Under the pieces are notes generated by a model, which made no database searches, was not told the origin of the DNA, and was given only the letters and a program-made list of their open reading frames with translations. The position numbers and the translations under genes are program-made. Shown here piece after piece: positions 7,420-14,207 of a stretch of DNA of 19,829 bases (position 1 is the first letter of the stretch; each line of letters begins with the position of its first letter). This DNA comes from Schlegelella_A sp038234975 (lineage in GTDB: Bacteria > Pseudomonadota > Gammaproteobacteria > Burkholderiales > Burkholderiaceae_C): positions 1 to 19,829 of the forward strand of contig JBBSUK010000062.1 of the NCBI GenBank assembly GCA_038234975.1, given 5' to 3'.

Positions 7420-7920
7420 TCAGCTCGACGGCGACGCCGTCATCTCCGGGATGTTCCAGTTGAACGTCTTGGGCGCCGTCAGCGCGCCGGTCTTGTTGTC
7501 CTGCATCTTGTATTCGATCTTCACCGTCTTGAAGACGAGCTCGATCTTCTGCACGACGTTGCCTTCCTCCGTTCCGGAGTTGGTCACCTTGGTGATGTAG
7601 GCGCCTTCCATCGTCATCGTGAAGTACGTCTCGGGGCTGCCCTTGCCCGTCGTCTTCATCATCTGCAGCTCCATCTTCGGGAAGTTCTTGCCCGTGCAGA
7701 TGTAGCCCATGACGACGGTCGAGGCGGTGTTGAAGTACGTCTCGAAGTTCATCTTCCCGGGGTTGGCCTTGCCCACGCTCGCGCCGCCGCCCTTGGTCCA
7801 GCTCGACTCGGCCTCGATCTCCCAGTCCCAACCCTGGATCTCGATCCACTTTTCCTTGCCCTTCTGGATCGACTCGCCGTCGGCCTTGTCGAAGAAGGTG
7901 ATGAATGCATTGACTGCCAT
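7420..7920 (-). CDS. hcp: Hcp (TssD), canonical T6SS tube protein of the main operon
   Basis: Hcp forms stacked hexameric rings that make the inner tube, exported when the sheath contracts. The 166-residue product has the usual order: WIEIQGWDWEIE (25-36), the Gly-rich loop GGGASVGKANPGKMNF (44-59), ICTGK (74-78), YITKV (108-112) and the C-terminal strand pair VVQKIELVF (122-130) then KIEYKMQ (134-140). A good ribosome site (AAGGAG) lies nine bases before the ATG at 7920, fitting high expression. The gene follows tssC after 30 bases, the standard tssB-tssC-hcp order. It carries a single cysteine (C75). By eye it is clearly related to the two hcp genes at 17466 and 18009 but less similar to them than they are to each other. 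Confidence 0.97.
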   Translation of the reverse strand: MAVNAFITFFDKADGESIQKGKEKWIEIQGWDWEIEAESSWTKGGGASVGKANPGKMNFETYFNTASTVVMGYICTGKNFPKMELQMMKTTGKGSPETYFTMTMEGAYITKVTNSGTEEGNVVQKIELVFKTVKIEYKMQDNKTGALTAPKTFNWNIPEMTASPSS

Positions 7921-7950
7921 GGTGCTGTGCTCCTTGCCTTCGGACCGGGG

Positions 7951-9444
7951 TTACGCCGTCTTCTCGGACGGCAACTTGGACACCAGGCGCAAAGACACGG
8001 TCAGGCCTTCGAGCTGGTAGTGGGGCTTCAGGTAGAACTTCGACTGGTAGTAGCCGGGGGAGCCCTCGACCTCCTCGACCTCGACCTGCGCCGCGGCAAG
8101 CGGCCGCTTGGCCTTGGTCTCCTCGCTGGAATTCAGCGGGTCGCCGTCGACGTAGTTGAGGATCCACTCGTTGAGCCACTCCTGCATCGCGTCGCGCGAG
8201 CGGAACGAACCGACCTTGTCGCGCACGATGCACTTGAGGTAGTGGGCGAACCGGTTGCAGGCGAACAGATACGGCAGGCGCGCGGCGAGCGCGGCGTTGG
8301 CGGTGGCGTCGGGGTCCTCGTATTCCTGCGGCTTTTGCAGCGACTGGCCGGAGATGAACGCCGCGAAGTCGGAGTTCTTGCGGTGGATCATCGACAGGAA
8401 GCCGTTCTTCGACAGCTCCGCCTCGCGCCGGTCGGAGATCGCGATCTCGGTCGGGCACTTCATGTCGACGCCGCCGTCGTCCGACGGGAAGGTGTGCGTC
8501 GGCAGGTTCTCGACGGCGCCACCCGATTCGATGCCGCGGATGCGCGAGCACCAGCCGTAGGTCTTGAACGAACGGTTGACGTTGACCGCCATCGCGTAGG
8601 CCGCGTTGGCCCAGCTGTAGTTGGTGTGCGTGGCGCCTGCGGTTTCCTCCTCGAAATCGAACTCGTCGACCGGGCTCGTCTTCGCGCCGTAGGGCAGCCG
8701 GGCGAGGAAGCGTGGCATGCACATCGCGACGTAGCGCGAGTCCTCCGATTCGCGCAGGCTGCGCCACGCCGCGTACTCGGGCGTGGTGAATATCTTGGTC
8801 AGGTCGCGCGGGTTGGCGAGCTCCTGCCACGATTCCATCTGCATCACGCTCGGGCTCGCGCCGGTGATGAACGGCGCGTGAGCGGAGGCCGCGAGCTTCG
8901 ACATCTCGGTGAGCAGCTCGACGTCGGGCGGCGTGTGGTCGAAGTGGTAGTCGCCGACGATCGAGCCGTAGGGCTCGCCTCCGAACTGACCGTATTCCTC
9001 GTCGTAGAGCTTCTTGAACAGCGGCGACTGGTCCCAGGCCGTTCCCTTGAAGCGCTTGAGCGTCTTGCCGAGCTCGGACTTGGAGACGTTCATCACCCGG
9101 ATCTTGAGCTGCTCGTCGGTCTCGGTGTTGTTGACGAGGTAATGCAGGCCGCGCCACGCCGACTCCAGCTTCTGGAAATCCTCGTGGTGGATGATCTTGT
9201 TGACCTGCTCGGTGAGCTTCTTGTCGAGCGCGGCGATCATCGCCTCGATCGAGCGCACCGCGTCGGTCGAGCGGATGTTGACGTTGGCCAGCGCTTGCTG
9301 CGCGAGCGTGTGGACGGCCTGCTCGACGGCGTTCTTCGCGTCGGCGGTCTTGGGCTTGAATTCCTTCTTCAGCAGCGACGAGAAGTCGTCGCCCTGCATC
9401 GTGACTCCGGCGAGTGCGGAGCCCTGTCGTTCGAGTTCGGCCAT
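7951..9444 (-). CDS. tssC: TssC (VipB), large T6SS sheath subunit
   Basis: Large subunit of the contractile sheath, 497 residues, the normal length. Typical segments are AVEQAVHTLAQQAL at about 40-53, KIIHHEDFQKLESAWRGLHY at 83-102 (the TssC signature), the FEEE-containing region in the middle, and the C-terminal sheath-handshake strand near YQLEGLTVSLRLVSKLP. The N-terminal helix (SSLLKKEFKP region, 22-31) is where ClpV is known to bind in VipB. The start at 9444 has a CGGAGT ribosome site and follows tssB by 52 bases. TssB and TssC form a heterodimer that polymerises around the Hcp tube. Confidence 0.97.
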   Translation of the reverse strand: MAELERQGSALAGVTMQGDDFSSLLKKEFKPKTADAKNAVEQAVHTLAQQALANVNIRSTDAVRSIEAMIAALDKKLTEQVNKIIHHEDFQKLESAWRGLHYLVNNTETDEQLKIRVMNVSKSELGKTLKRFKGTAWDQSPLFKKLYDEEYGQFGGEPYGSIVGDYHFDHTPPDVELLTEMSKLAASAHAPFITGASPSVMQMESWQELANPRDLTKIFTTPEYAAWRSLRESEDSRYVAMCMPRFLARLPYGAKTSPVDEFDFEEETAGATHTNYSWANAAYAMAVNVNRSFKTYGWCSRIRGIESGGAVENLPTHTFPSDDGGVDMKCPTEIAISDRREAELSKNGFLSMIHRKNSDFAAFISGQSLQKPQEYEDPDATANAALAARLPYLFACNRFAHYLKCIVRDKVGSFRSRDAMQEWLNEWILNYVDGDPLNSSEETKAKRPLAAAQVEVEEVEGSPGYYQSKFYLKPHYQLEGLTVSLRLVSKLPSEKTA

Positions 9445-9496
9445 CTTGAAACTCCGGTTCGGGTTCAGGCTGTTTCGGGGTCGGTGCGTGCCGCCG

Positions 9497-10015
9497 TCAC
9501 TCGGCGGACGACTCGCCTTCGGACGAACCAGGCCTGGCCTCGGCGCCGATCGACGCCAGCAGCGCCGGGTCGGCGAGCACCTTGTTGATCAGCTCTTCAG
9601 CGCCCGTCTTGCCGTCCATGTAGGTGATGAGGTTGGCGAGCTGGGTGCGCGCCTCGAGCAGCTTGTCGAGGCCGGCGACCTTGCGCGCCACGGCGGCCGG
9701 CGAGAAGTCGTCCATGTTCTCGAAGGTGATGTCGACCGGCAGGTTGCCTTCGCCGGTGAGCGTGTTCTCCACCTGGAAGGCGACGCGCGGCTTCATCGAC
9801 TTCATGCGTGCATCGAAGTTGTCGACGTCGACCTCGAGGAACTTGCGGTCGGCGACCGGCGGCAGCGGGTCCTCGGGCTTGCCGGAGAGGTCGGAGAGCA
9901 CGCCCATCACGAACGGCAGCTGGACCTTCTTCTGCGCGCCGTAGAGCTCGACGTCGTACTCGATCTGGACGCGCGGCGCCCGGTTGCGGGCGATGAATTT
10001 CTGGCTGCTTCCCAT
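9497..10015 (-). CDS. tssB: TssB (VipA), small T6SS sheath subunit
   Basis: Small sheath subunit, 172 residues, matching the family length. It opens with QKFIARNRAPRVQIEYDVE (5-23), the strand and loop by which TssB packs on TssC, followed by LPFVMGVLSDLSG (33-45), the classic TssB motif, and NTLTGEGNLPVDITFENMDDF (84-104). The C-terminal tail (160-172) is Ser/Glu/Gly-rich and probably disordered. The ATG at 10015 has a GAGGAG ribosome site eight bases upstream. The 71-base gap to tssA is among the longer ones in the operon, but I see no clear promoter in it. In TagJ-containing systems TssB is the sheath partner bound by TagJ. Confidence 0.97.
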   Translation of the reverse strand: MGSSQKFIARNRAPRVQIEYDVELYGAQKKVQLPFVMGVLSDLSGKPEDPLPPVADRKFLEVDVDNFDARMKSMKPRVAFQVENTLTGEGNLPVDITFENMDDFSPAAVARKVAGLDKLLEARTQLANLITYMDGKTGAEELINKVLADPALLASIGAEARPGSSEGESSAE

Positions 10016-10086
10016 CCCTGGAACTCCTCGTTGAAATCACCTGCCACCGAGCCTGCCGTTCGCGACGACAGCCCGAAATCTTGCCA

Positions 10087-11163
10087 TCATTCCTGCGTCT
10101 GAAGTGCAGAAAGTTCGTCGGGCGTGAGCCCCATGACCTTGGCCACCTCGCCGAGCGCATCGGGCGCCAGCTCGCGCACCAGCTCAACGAAGTTCTTGTT
10201 GACGAGCTTGCGCGCGCGACGCAGCATCAACTGCGCCGGGTTGGTCGGCTCGGTGCGCTCGAGGTACTCGCAGACGAGGTCGATCGCGCGCAGCGCGTCG
10301 GCCCGCGTGTCGATTGCCGCGCCCAGCCCCCCTGCGCGCGCGGCACGGCGCGGGGTCGCGTCGCTGCCGGTATCGGCGCCGTCGGCCGCGCCCGACGCGT
10401 CGCCCTGCCCCGACCCGGCGCCGTCGGTTGCCGCCATCATCTGCGCCAGCCCGGCGAACACCTGCCTGAGCGGGTCGAGCTCGGGCGCCGCGGCGTAGCC
10501 GACCCGGTCGCGCATCAGTTTCTGGAGGCCCTGCAGGCGCTCCAGCACGGCACCCGGAAACGCACGCAGGCCGGGGCGGTTCGCAGCCGCCTCGCCGAGC
10601 ATCTGCTCGAGGGCGCCGCGGCTGGGGGGCGCCTCGCCGATGCGCGGATCGATCAGGCCGAGCGCCACCTCGATGTCGCGACCGCGCAGTTCGCCGATGG
10701 AGCGATCGCTGACGACGAGCGCTTCCCGGAGGTCGCCGAGCAGGCCCTGCGACTTGGCGGTATCGGCCAGCGCGTTGACTCGCGCGTAGGCGTCGCCGTC
10801 CTCGGGTCGCGGGTGCAGGTCGTCCCAGTAGCGTTCGAGCAGTCCCTGGGCGAGGCGCAGGCCCTCGCTCAGCGCGGCGGCGCCGTCGAGCCGGACGCGT
10901 GCCCGTGTCCAGTAGATCGCCACGCGCAGGTCGCGTGTGCGCTCGAACAGGCTCTGCGTGCGACCGAGCACCGAGCGCCAGTCGGGCGCCATGCCTTCGT
11001 CGAATTGCGTCGCCGGGCGGCCGCTGGCCGCCTTCTCCATCTCGCGAAAATCGTCGTCGTACTCGAGATCGGCGCCGCAGGGATCGCCGGGCAACGGCTG
11101 GAGCCAGGCTTCGACGATCGCCGACGCTTCCGCAACATCTCCGCCACCCGTGCTGTCGTCCAT
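10087..11163 (-). CDS. tssA: TssA, T6SS assembly organiser (ImpA N-domain protein)
   Basis: A 358-residue TssA, which helps start tail assembly at the baseplate and, in some classes, caps the growing sheath end. The N-terminal ImpA_N domain covers about residues 15-130, including the invariant PGDPCGADLEYD stretch (about 25-36) and the W-rich RYWDDLHPRPEDGDAYAR segment near 111-128. A Gly/Ala/Asp-rich linker lies at about 245-275. The C-terminal part holds EPTNPAQLMLRRARKLVNKNFVELVRELAPDAL at about 303-335, a motif of TssA proteins with a short conserved C-terminal multimerising domain. The ATG at 11163 has only a weak ribosome site but a promoter-like pair upstream. It is the first gene of the operon. 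Confidence 0.95.
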   Translation of the reverse strand: MDDSTGGGDVAEASAIVEAWLQPLPGDPCGADLEYDDDFREMEKAASGRPATQFDEGMAPDWRSVLGRTQSLFERTRDLRVAIYWTRARVRLDGAAALSEGLRLAQGLLERYWDDLHPRPEDGDAYARVNALADTAKSQGLLGDLREALVVSDRSIGELRGRDIEVALGLIDPRIGEAPPSRGALEQMLGEAAANRPGLRAFPGAVLERLQGLQKLMRDRVGYAAAPELDPLRQVFAGLAQMMAATDGAGSGQGDASGAADGADTGSDATPRRAARAGGLGAAIDTRADALRAIDLVCEYLERTEPTNPAQLMLRRARKLVNKNFVELVRELAPDALGEVAKVMGLTPDELSALQTQE

Positions 11164-11211
11164 CTCGCTCTTGTCGTGTGCTCGCGTCGTCGCTGCGCCG
11201 CAAGGGCAGAG

Positions 11212-11240
11212 GTTGTAAGCGCGCGACCGGGAAGCGTCAA
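11212..11240 (-). promoter_or_regulatory. Sigma-70-like promoter for the T6SS operon
   Basis: On the minus strand, TTGACG (11240-11235) and TACAAC (11217-11212) are separated by 17 bases and match the -35 and -10 consensus in 5/6 and 4/6 positions. The predicted transcript would begin near 11205, about 42 bases before the tssA ATG. An inverted repeat (11240-11258) lies just upstream and overlaps the -35 by one base. No sigma-54 pair (GG-N10-GC) was noticed in the 160-base gap. Confidence 0.55.
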
Positions 11241-11258
11241 GGACGAGGGGGCCGTCCT
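11240..11258. repeat. Inverted repeat next to the T6SS promoter -35
   Basis: Six-base arms AGGACG (11240-11245) and CGTCCT (11253-11258) with a seven-base spacer lie directly upstream of the tssA -35 hexamer and share one base with it. The position suits an operator. It might instead be part of the 3' end of the upstream hydrolase transcript, which runs in the same direction. Six-base arms in GC-rich DNA can also arise by chance. Confidence 0.35.
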
Positions 11259-11323
11259 ATTTGGGGATGCGCCGGAAAGTCACGTGGGGCCGGACGGCCT
11301 GCCGCGGCCGCCGGCGACGCCGC

Positions 11324-11932
11324 TCAGCCGCGCTCGTCGAGCCATGACGACGCGAACCCGCCGAGGTCGTCGTGCGTCGAACGTGCGAGTCGCAGCTCGT
11401 CGCCGATGTTCGGGCTGCCGTTGGGCGCTCGCAGCACGAGCGCGGTGTGGACGTGCTCCGGAACGCCGCGGAAGTACGGCAGATAGTCGTCGACGAAGAC
11501 CTCCGGATCGAGCTCGGTGATGGCGTCGGCCTTCGGGCTGCGCTCGCCGGTCGCGTTGCCGGTGGCGATGACCCGCTCGATGGGAAAGCCGTGGTCGCGC
11601 AGGTTGCGAAGGCGCGCTGCCTCGAACGGCGCATCGAGCGCGGAGACGCAGACGAGCTGGTAGCCGGCGTCGTGGAGCCGGTGGCAGGCCTCGATCGCGC
11701 CGTTGATCGCCGGCACCGTGGTCCAGAAGGTCTCGTCGAAATGGGCCCGGAAGCGTGCCCGGCCAGCGTCGTCGAGACGTTCGACCGCCCAGCGGTCGAT
11801 CGGCCAGTAGGCCTGCGGGTCCCGCTCGACGGGCGCCTGGCCGAATGCGCGTTGCCAGGCGCCGGCGTAGCCGAGGTGGAAGTCGAGCAGGACGCCGTCG
11901 GCGTCGACGGCGATGAGGCGCTGGCGGGTCAT
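11324..11932 (-). CDS. HAD-superfamily hydrolase
   Basis: A 202-residue haloacid-dehalogenase-type phosphatase-like protein with all four HAD motifs. These are motif I DADGV with nucleophile D10 and acid/base D12, motif II serine S97 in VCVSAL, motif III lysine K134 in SPKAD, and motif IV VFVDD with D148/D149 for Mg2+. A small helical cap fits between motifs I and II (about 18-85). The substrate is unknown. No signal peptide is seen, so it is cytoplasmic. The ATG at 11932 has no clear ribosome site. It is divergent from groES across 178 bases and shares that promoter region. Its 3' end points at tssA in the same direction, 160 bases away, with the putative T6SS promoter between. Membership of the T6SS is not implied. 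Confidence 0.85.
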   Translation of the reverse strand: MTRQRLIAVDADGVLLDFHLGYAGAWQRAFGQAPVERDPQAYWPIDRWAVERLDDAGRARFRAHFDETFWTTVPAINGAIEACHRLHDAGYQLVCVSALDAPFEAARLRNLRDHGFPIERVIATGNATGERSPKADAITELDPEVFVDDYLPYFRGVPEHVHTALVLRAPNGSPNIGDELRLARSTHDDLGGFASSWLDERG

Positions 11933-11962
11933 GCCGGCACTGTAGCGGCGCCTGCCAGGTGA

Positions 11963-11991
11963 CTTGAATGCGTCGAGGACAACCCTATAAT
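11963..11991 (+). promoter_or_regulatory. groESL promoter, matching both sigma-70 and sigma-32 patterns
   Basis: TTGAAT (11964-11969) and a perfect TATAAT (11986-11991) with a 16-base spacer make a good sigma-70 promoter. The same DNA also reads CTTGAA (11963-11968), 14 bases, then CCCTATA (11983-11989), resembling the heat-shock sigma-32 pattern (CTTGAAA, CCCATNT). Transcription would begin near 11998, inside the CIRCE element, which suits repression by HrcA. Confidence 0.75.
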
Positions 11992-11996
11992 GCTTG

Positions 11997-12023
11997 CTAG
12001 CACTCCACCGACATGAGTGCTAA
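11997..12023 (+). promoter_or_regulatory. CIRCE operator (HrcA binding site) of groESL
   Basis: CTAGCACTC (11997-12005), nine bases, then GAGTGCTAA (12015-12023). This matches the CIRCE consensus TTAGCACTC-N9-GAGTGCTAA at 17 of 18 arm positions; the only change is the first base. It overlaps the predicted transcription start, so HrcA bound here would block groES-groEL expression until heat or misfolded protein relieves it. Confidence 0.93.
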
Positions 12024-12056
12024 CCATCTGCGCCAAGGCGTTCGCGTGTCGAGCGG

Positions 12057-12071
12057 CATGAGTGCTCACTC
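12057..12071 (+). repeat. Repeat of the CIRCE right arm in the groES leader
   Basis: CATGAGTGCT at 12057-12066 exactly repeats the ten bases at 12012-12021 that cover most of the right arm of the CIRCE element. It also begins a short palindrome GAGTG-CT-CACTC (12060-12071). The matching left arm at the correct distance is absent, so it is at most a half site or a leader hairpin. Confidence 0.5.
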
Positions 12072-12110
12072 TCAAATCACATCAGCAGGCTCAAGCCTCA
12101 AGGAGATCCC

Positions 12111-12401
12111 ATGAAACTTCGCCCTTTGGCCGATCGCGTGATCGTCAAGCGCGTCGAGCAGGAAACCAAGTCCGCCGGCGGCATCGTCATCCCCGATAAC
12201 GCAGCCGAGAAGCCCGATCAGGGCGAGGTGCTGTCGGTCGGCCCCGGCAAGAAGACCGACAAGGGCGACATCGTCTCGATGAACGTGAAGGTCGGTGACC
12301 GCGTGCTGTTCGGCAAGTACAGCGGCCAGACCGTCAAGGTCGACGGCGACGAGCTCCTGGTGATGCGCGAGGAAGACCTCTTCGCCGTCGTCGAGAAATA
12401 A
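12111..12401 (+). CDS. groES: GroES, 10 kDa co-chaperonin
   Basis: A 96-residue co-chaperonin forming the heptameric lid of the GroEL folding chamber in the cytoplasm. It begins MKLRPLADRVIVKR, with the mobile loop at about 16-33 containing the GroEL-binding hydrophobic IVI (25-27). The roof and base strands end in DGDELLVMREEDLFAVVE. An AAGGAGAT ribosome site lies four to eleven bases before the ATG. The leader carries a CIRCE operator and a sigma-70/sigma-32 promoter, so expression should be heat inducible. groEL follows after 31 bases in the same operon. Length and sequence are fully typical. Confidence 0.98.
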   Translation: MKLRPLADRVIVKRVEQETKSAGGIVIPDNAAEKPDQGEVLSVGPGKKTDKGDIVSMNVKVGDRVLFGKYSGQTVKVDGDELLVMREEDLFAVVEK

Positions 12402-12432
12402 GCGGTTCAGAACTCAACACGGAGAAAAACAC

Positions 12433-14085
12433 ATGGCAGCGAAAGATGTCTCGTTCGGCGGCGAAGCGCGCGCACGAATGATCGAAGGCGTGAACATCCT
12501 GGCCAACGCGGTCAAGGTCACGCTCGGGCCCAAGGGCCGCAACGTCGTCCTCGAACGCTCGTTCGGCGGACCGACCGTCACCAAGGACGGTGTCTCGGTC
12601 GCCAAGGAGATCGAGCTCAAGGACAGGCTCCAGAACATGGGCGCGCAGATGGTCAAGGAAGTCGCCTCCAAGACCAGCGACATCGCCGGTGACGGCACGA
12701 CGACGGCGACGGTGCTCGCCCAGGCGATCGTCCGCGAAGGCATGAAGTACGTGGCCGCGGGCATGAACCCGATGGACCTCAAGCGCGGCATCGACAAGGC
12801 CGTCACGGCGCTGGTCGAGGAGCTGAAGAAGCAGAGCAAGCCGACGACCACGTCGAAGGAAATTGCCCAGGTCGGCACGATCTCGGCCAACAGCGACGAA
12901 GAGGTCGGCAAGATCATCGCCGACGCGATGGACAAGGTCGGCAAGGAAGGCGTCATCACCGTCGAGGACGGCAAGTCGCTCGCGTCCGAGCTGGAAGTGG
13001 TCGAAGGGATGCAGTTCGACCGCGGCTACCTGTCGCCCTACTTCATCAACAACCCCGACAAGCAGGTCGCAGCGCTCGACAACCCGTTCGTGCTGCTGTT
13101 CGACAAGAAGATCAGCAACATCCGCGACCTCCTGCCGACGCTCGAGCAGGTGGCCAAGAGCGGTCGCCCGCTGCTGATCGTCGCCGAGGAAGTCGAAGGC
13201 GAGGCGCTCGCCACGCTCGTGGTCAACACGCTGCGCGGCATCCTGAAGGTCGTCGCCGTCAAGGCGCCGGGGTTCGGCGACCGTCGCAAGGCGATGCTCG
13301 AGGACATCGCCATCCTGACGGGCGGCAAGGTGATCGCCGAGGACGTCGGCCTGACGCTCGAGAAGGTGCAGCTCGCCGACCTCGGCCAGGCCAAGCGCGT
13401 CGAAGTCGCCAAGGAAAACACGACGATCATCGACGGCGGCGGCGCTGCGGCCGACATCGAGGCGCGCGTCAAGCAGGTGCGCGTCCAGATCGAGGAAGCG
13501 ACCAGCGACTACGACAAGGAAAAGCTCCAGGAGCGCGTGGCCAAGCTGGCCGGCGGCGTGGCGCTGATCAAGGTCGGCGCGGCGACCGAAGTCGAGATGA
13601 AGGAGAAGAAGGCCCGCGTGGAAGACGCACTGCACGCGACCCGTGCGGCCGTCGAGGAAGGCATCGTCGCCGGTGGCGGCGTCGCGTACCTTCGCGCCAA
13701 GCAGTCGGCCGGCACGATCAAGGGCGACAACCCCGACCAGGACGCGGGCATCAAGCTGATCCTGCGTGCGATCGAGGAACCGATCCGGATCATCGTCCAG
13801 AACGCGGGCGACGAGCCGAGCGTCATCGTCAACGCGGTGCTGGCTGGCAAGGGCAACTACGGCTACAACGCCCAGAACGGCCAGTACGGCGACATGATCG
13901 AGATGGGCATCCTGGATCCCACCAAGGTCACGCGCACGGCGCTGCAGAACGCGGCCTCGGTCGCGTCGCTGATGCTCACCACCGAAGCCATGGTCTCCGA
14001 AGCGCCGAAGGAAGACGCTCCGGCCGGCGGCGGCATGGGCGGCGGGATGGGCGGCATGGGCGGGATGGGCGGCATGGACATGTGA
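12433..14085 (+). CDS. groEL: GroEL, 60 kDa chaperonin
   Basis: A 550-residue chaperonin that refolds proteins in an ATP-driven double ring. Typical features are KVTLGPKGRNVVLERSFG in the first 50 residues, the nucleotide-binding GDGTTT (near 86-91), the apical domain around 190-375 and the hinge region DALHATRAAVEEGIVAGGG. The hydrophilic then GGM-repeat tail ends in M-D-M. The GGAG ribosome site is eight bases before the ATG at 12433. The gene is complete and in frame and is followed by a clear terminator. The long open frame on the opposite strand is a codon-bias shadow. This looks like the main housekeeping copy because it is paired with groES and CIRCE-controlled. Confidence 0.98.
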   Translation: MAAKDVSFGGEARARMIEGVNILANAVKVTLGPKGRNVVLERSFGGPTVTKDGVSVAKEIELKDRLQNMGAQMVKEVASKTSDIAGDGTTTATVLAQAIVREGMKYVAAGMNPMDLKRGIDKAVTALVEELKKQSKPTTTSKEIAQVGTISANSDEEVGKIIADAMDKVGKEGVITVEDGKSLASELEVVEGMQFDRGYLSPYFINNPDKQVAALDNPFVLLFDKKISNIRDLLPTLEQVAKSGRPLLIVAEEVEGEALATLVVNTLRGILKVVAVKAPGFGDRRKAMLEDIAILTGGKVIAEDVGLTLEKVQLADLGQAKRVEVAKENTTIIDGGGAAADIEARVKQVRVQIEEATSDYDKEKLQERVAKLAGGVALIKVGAATEVEMKEKKARVEDALHATRAAVEEGIVAGGGVAYLRAKQSAGTIKGDNPDQDAGIKLILRAIEEPIRIIVQNAGDEPSVIVNAVLAGKGNYGYNAQNGQYGDMIEMGILDPTKVTRTALQNAASVASLMLTTEAMVSEAPKEDAPAGGGMGGGMGGMGGMGGMDM

Positions 14086-14091
14086 TCGCAG

Positions 14092-14112
14092 GCCCGGGGC
14101 AAGGCTCCGGGC
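14092..14112 (+). terminator. Hairpin just after groEL
   Basis: A nine-pair stem, with 14092-14100 pairing to 14104-14112 and including one G-U pair, has a three-base loop and begins seven bases after the groEL stop. No T-run follows, so it may stabilise the 3' end or act together with the intrinsic terminator 30 bases further on. Confidence 0.45.
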
Positions 14113-14143
14113 TCGCGAGCGCAACATCCGCTCACCACCACCG

Positions 14144-14169
14144 AAGGGTCGCCTCGCGCGGCCCTTTTT
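14144..14169 (+). terminator. Rho-independent terminator of groESL
   Basis: AAGGGTCGC (14144-14152) pairs with GCGGCCCTT (14158-14166), one T-G pair, across a five-base loop, and the stem runs into TTTTT (14165-14169). This is a classic intrinsic terminator 60-85 bases after groEL. It argues that the following gene is transcribed separately and starts downstream of it. Confidence 0.88.
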
Positions 14170-14207
14170 CATGGCTGGATAATCCGGAGCCGACTCCACG
14201 AGCCAAC

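Noticed and set aside
11164..11323. Sigma-54 promoter or small gene between the HAD hydrolase and tssA
   Set aside because: No GG-N10-GC pair with the right context was noticed, and no coding frame with a start and ribosome site. A sigma-70-like pair explains the region better.
12042..12065. A second complete CIRCE element in the groES leader
   Set aside because: The left-arm position matches only about three of nine bases, so only the right-arm repeat is real.
14171..14182. ATG after the groEL terminator as the DUF1631 start
   Set aside because: It is out of frame and stops after three codons.
14178..14183. GATAAT as a -10 for the DUF1631 gene
   Set aside because: No -35 at a workable distance and no proper extended -10, so it was not listed as a promoter.
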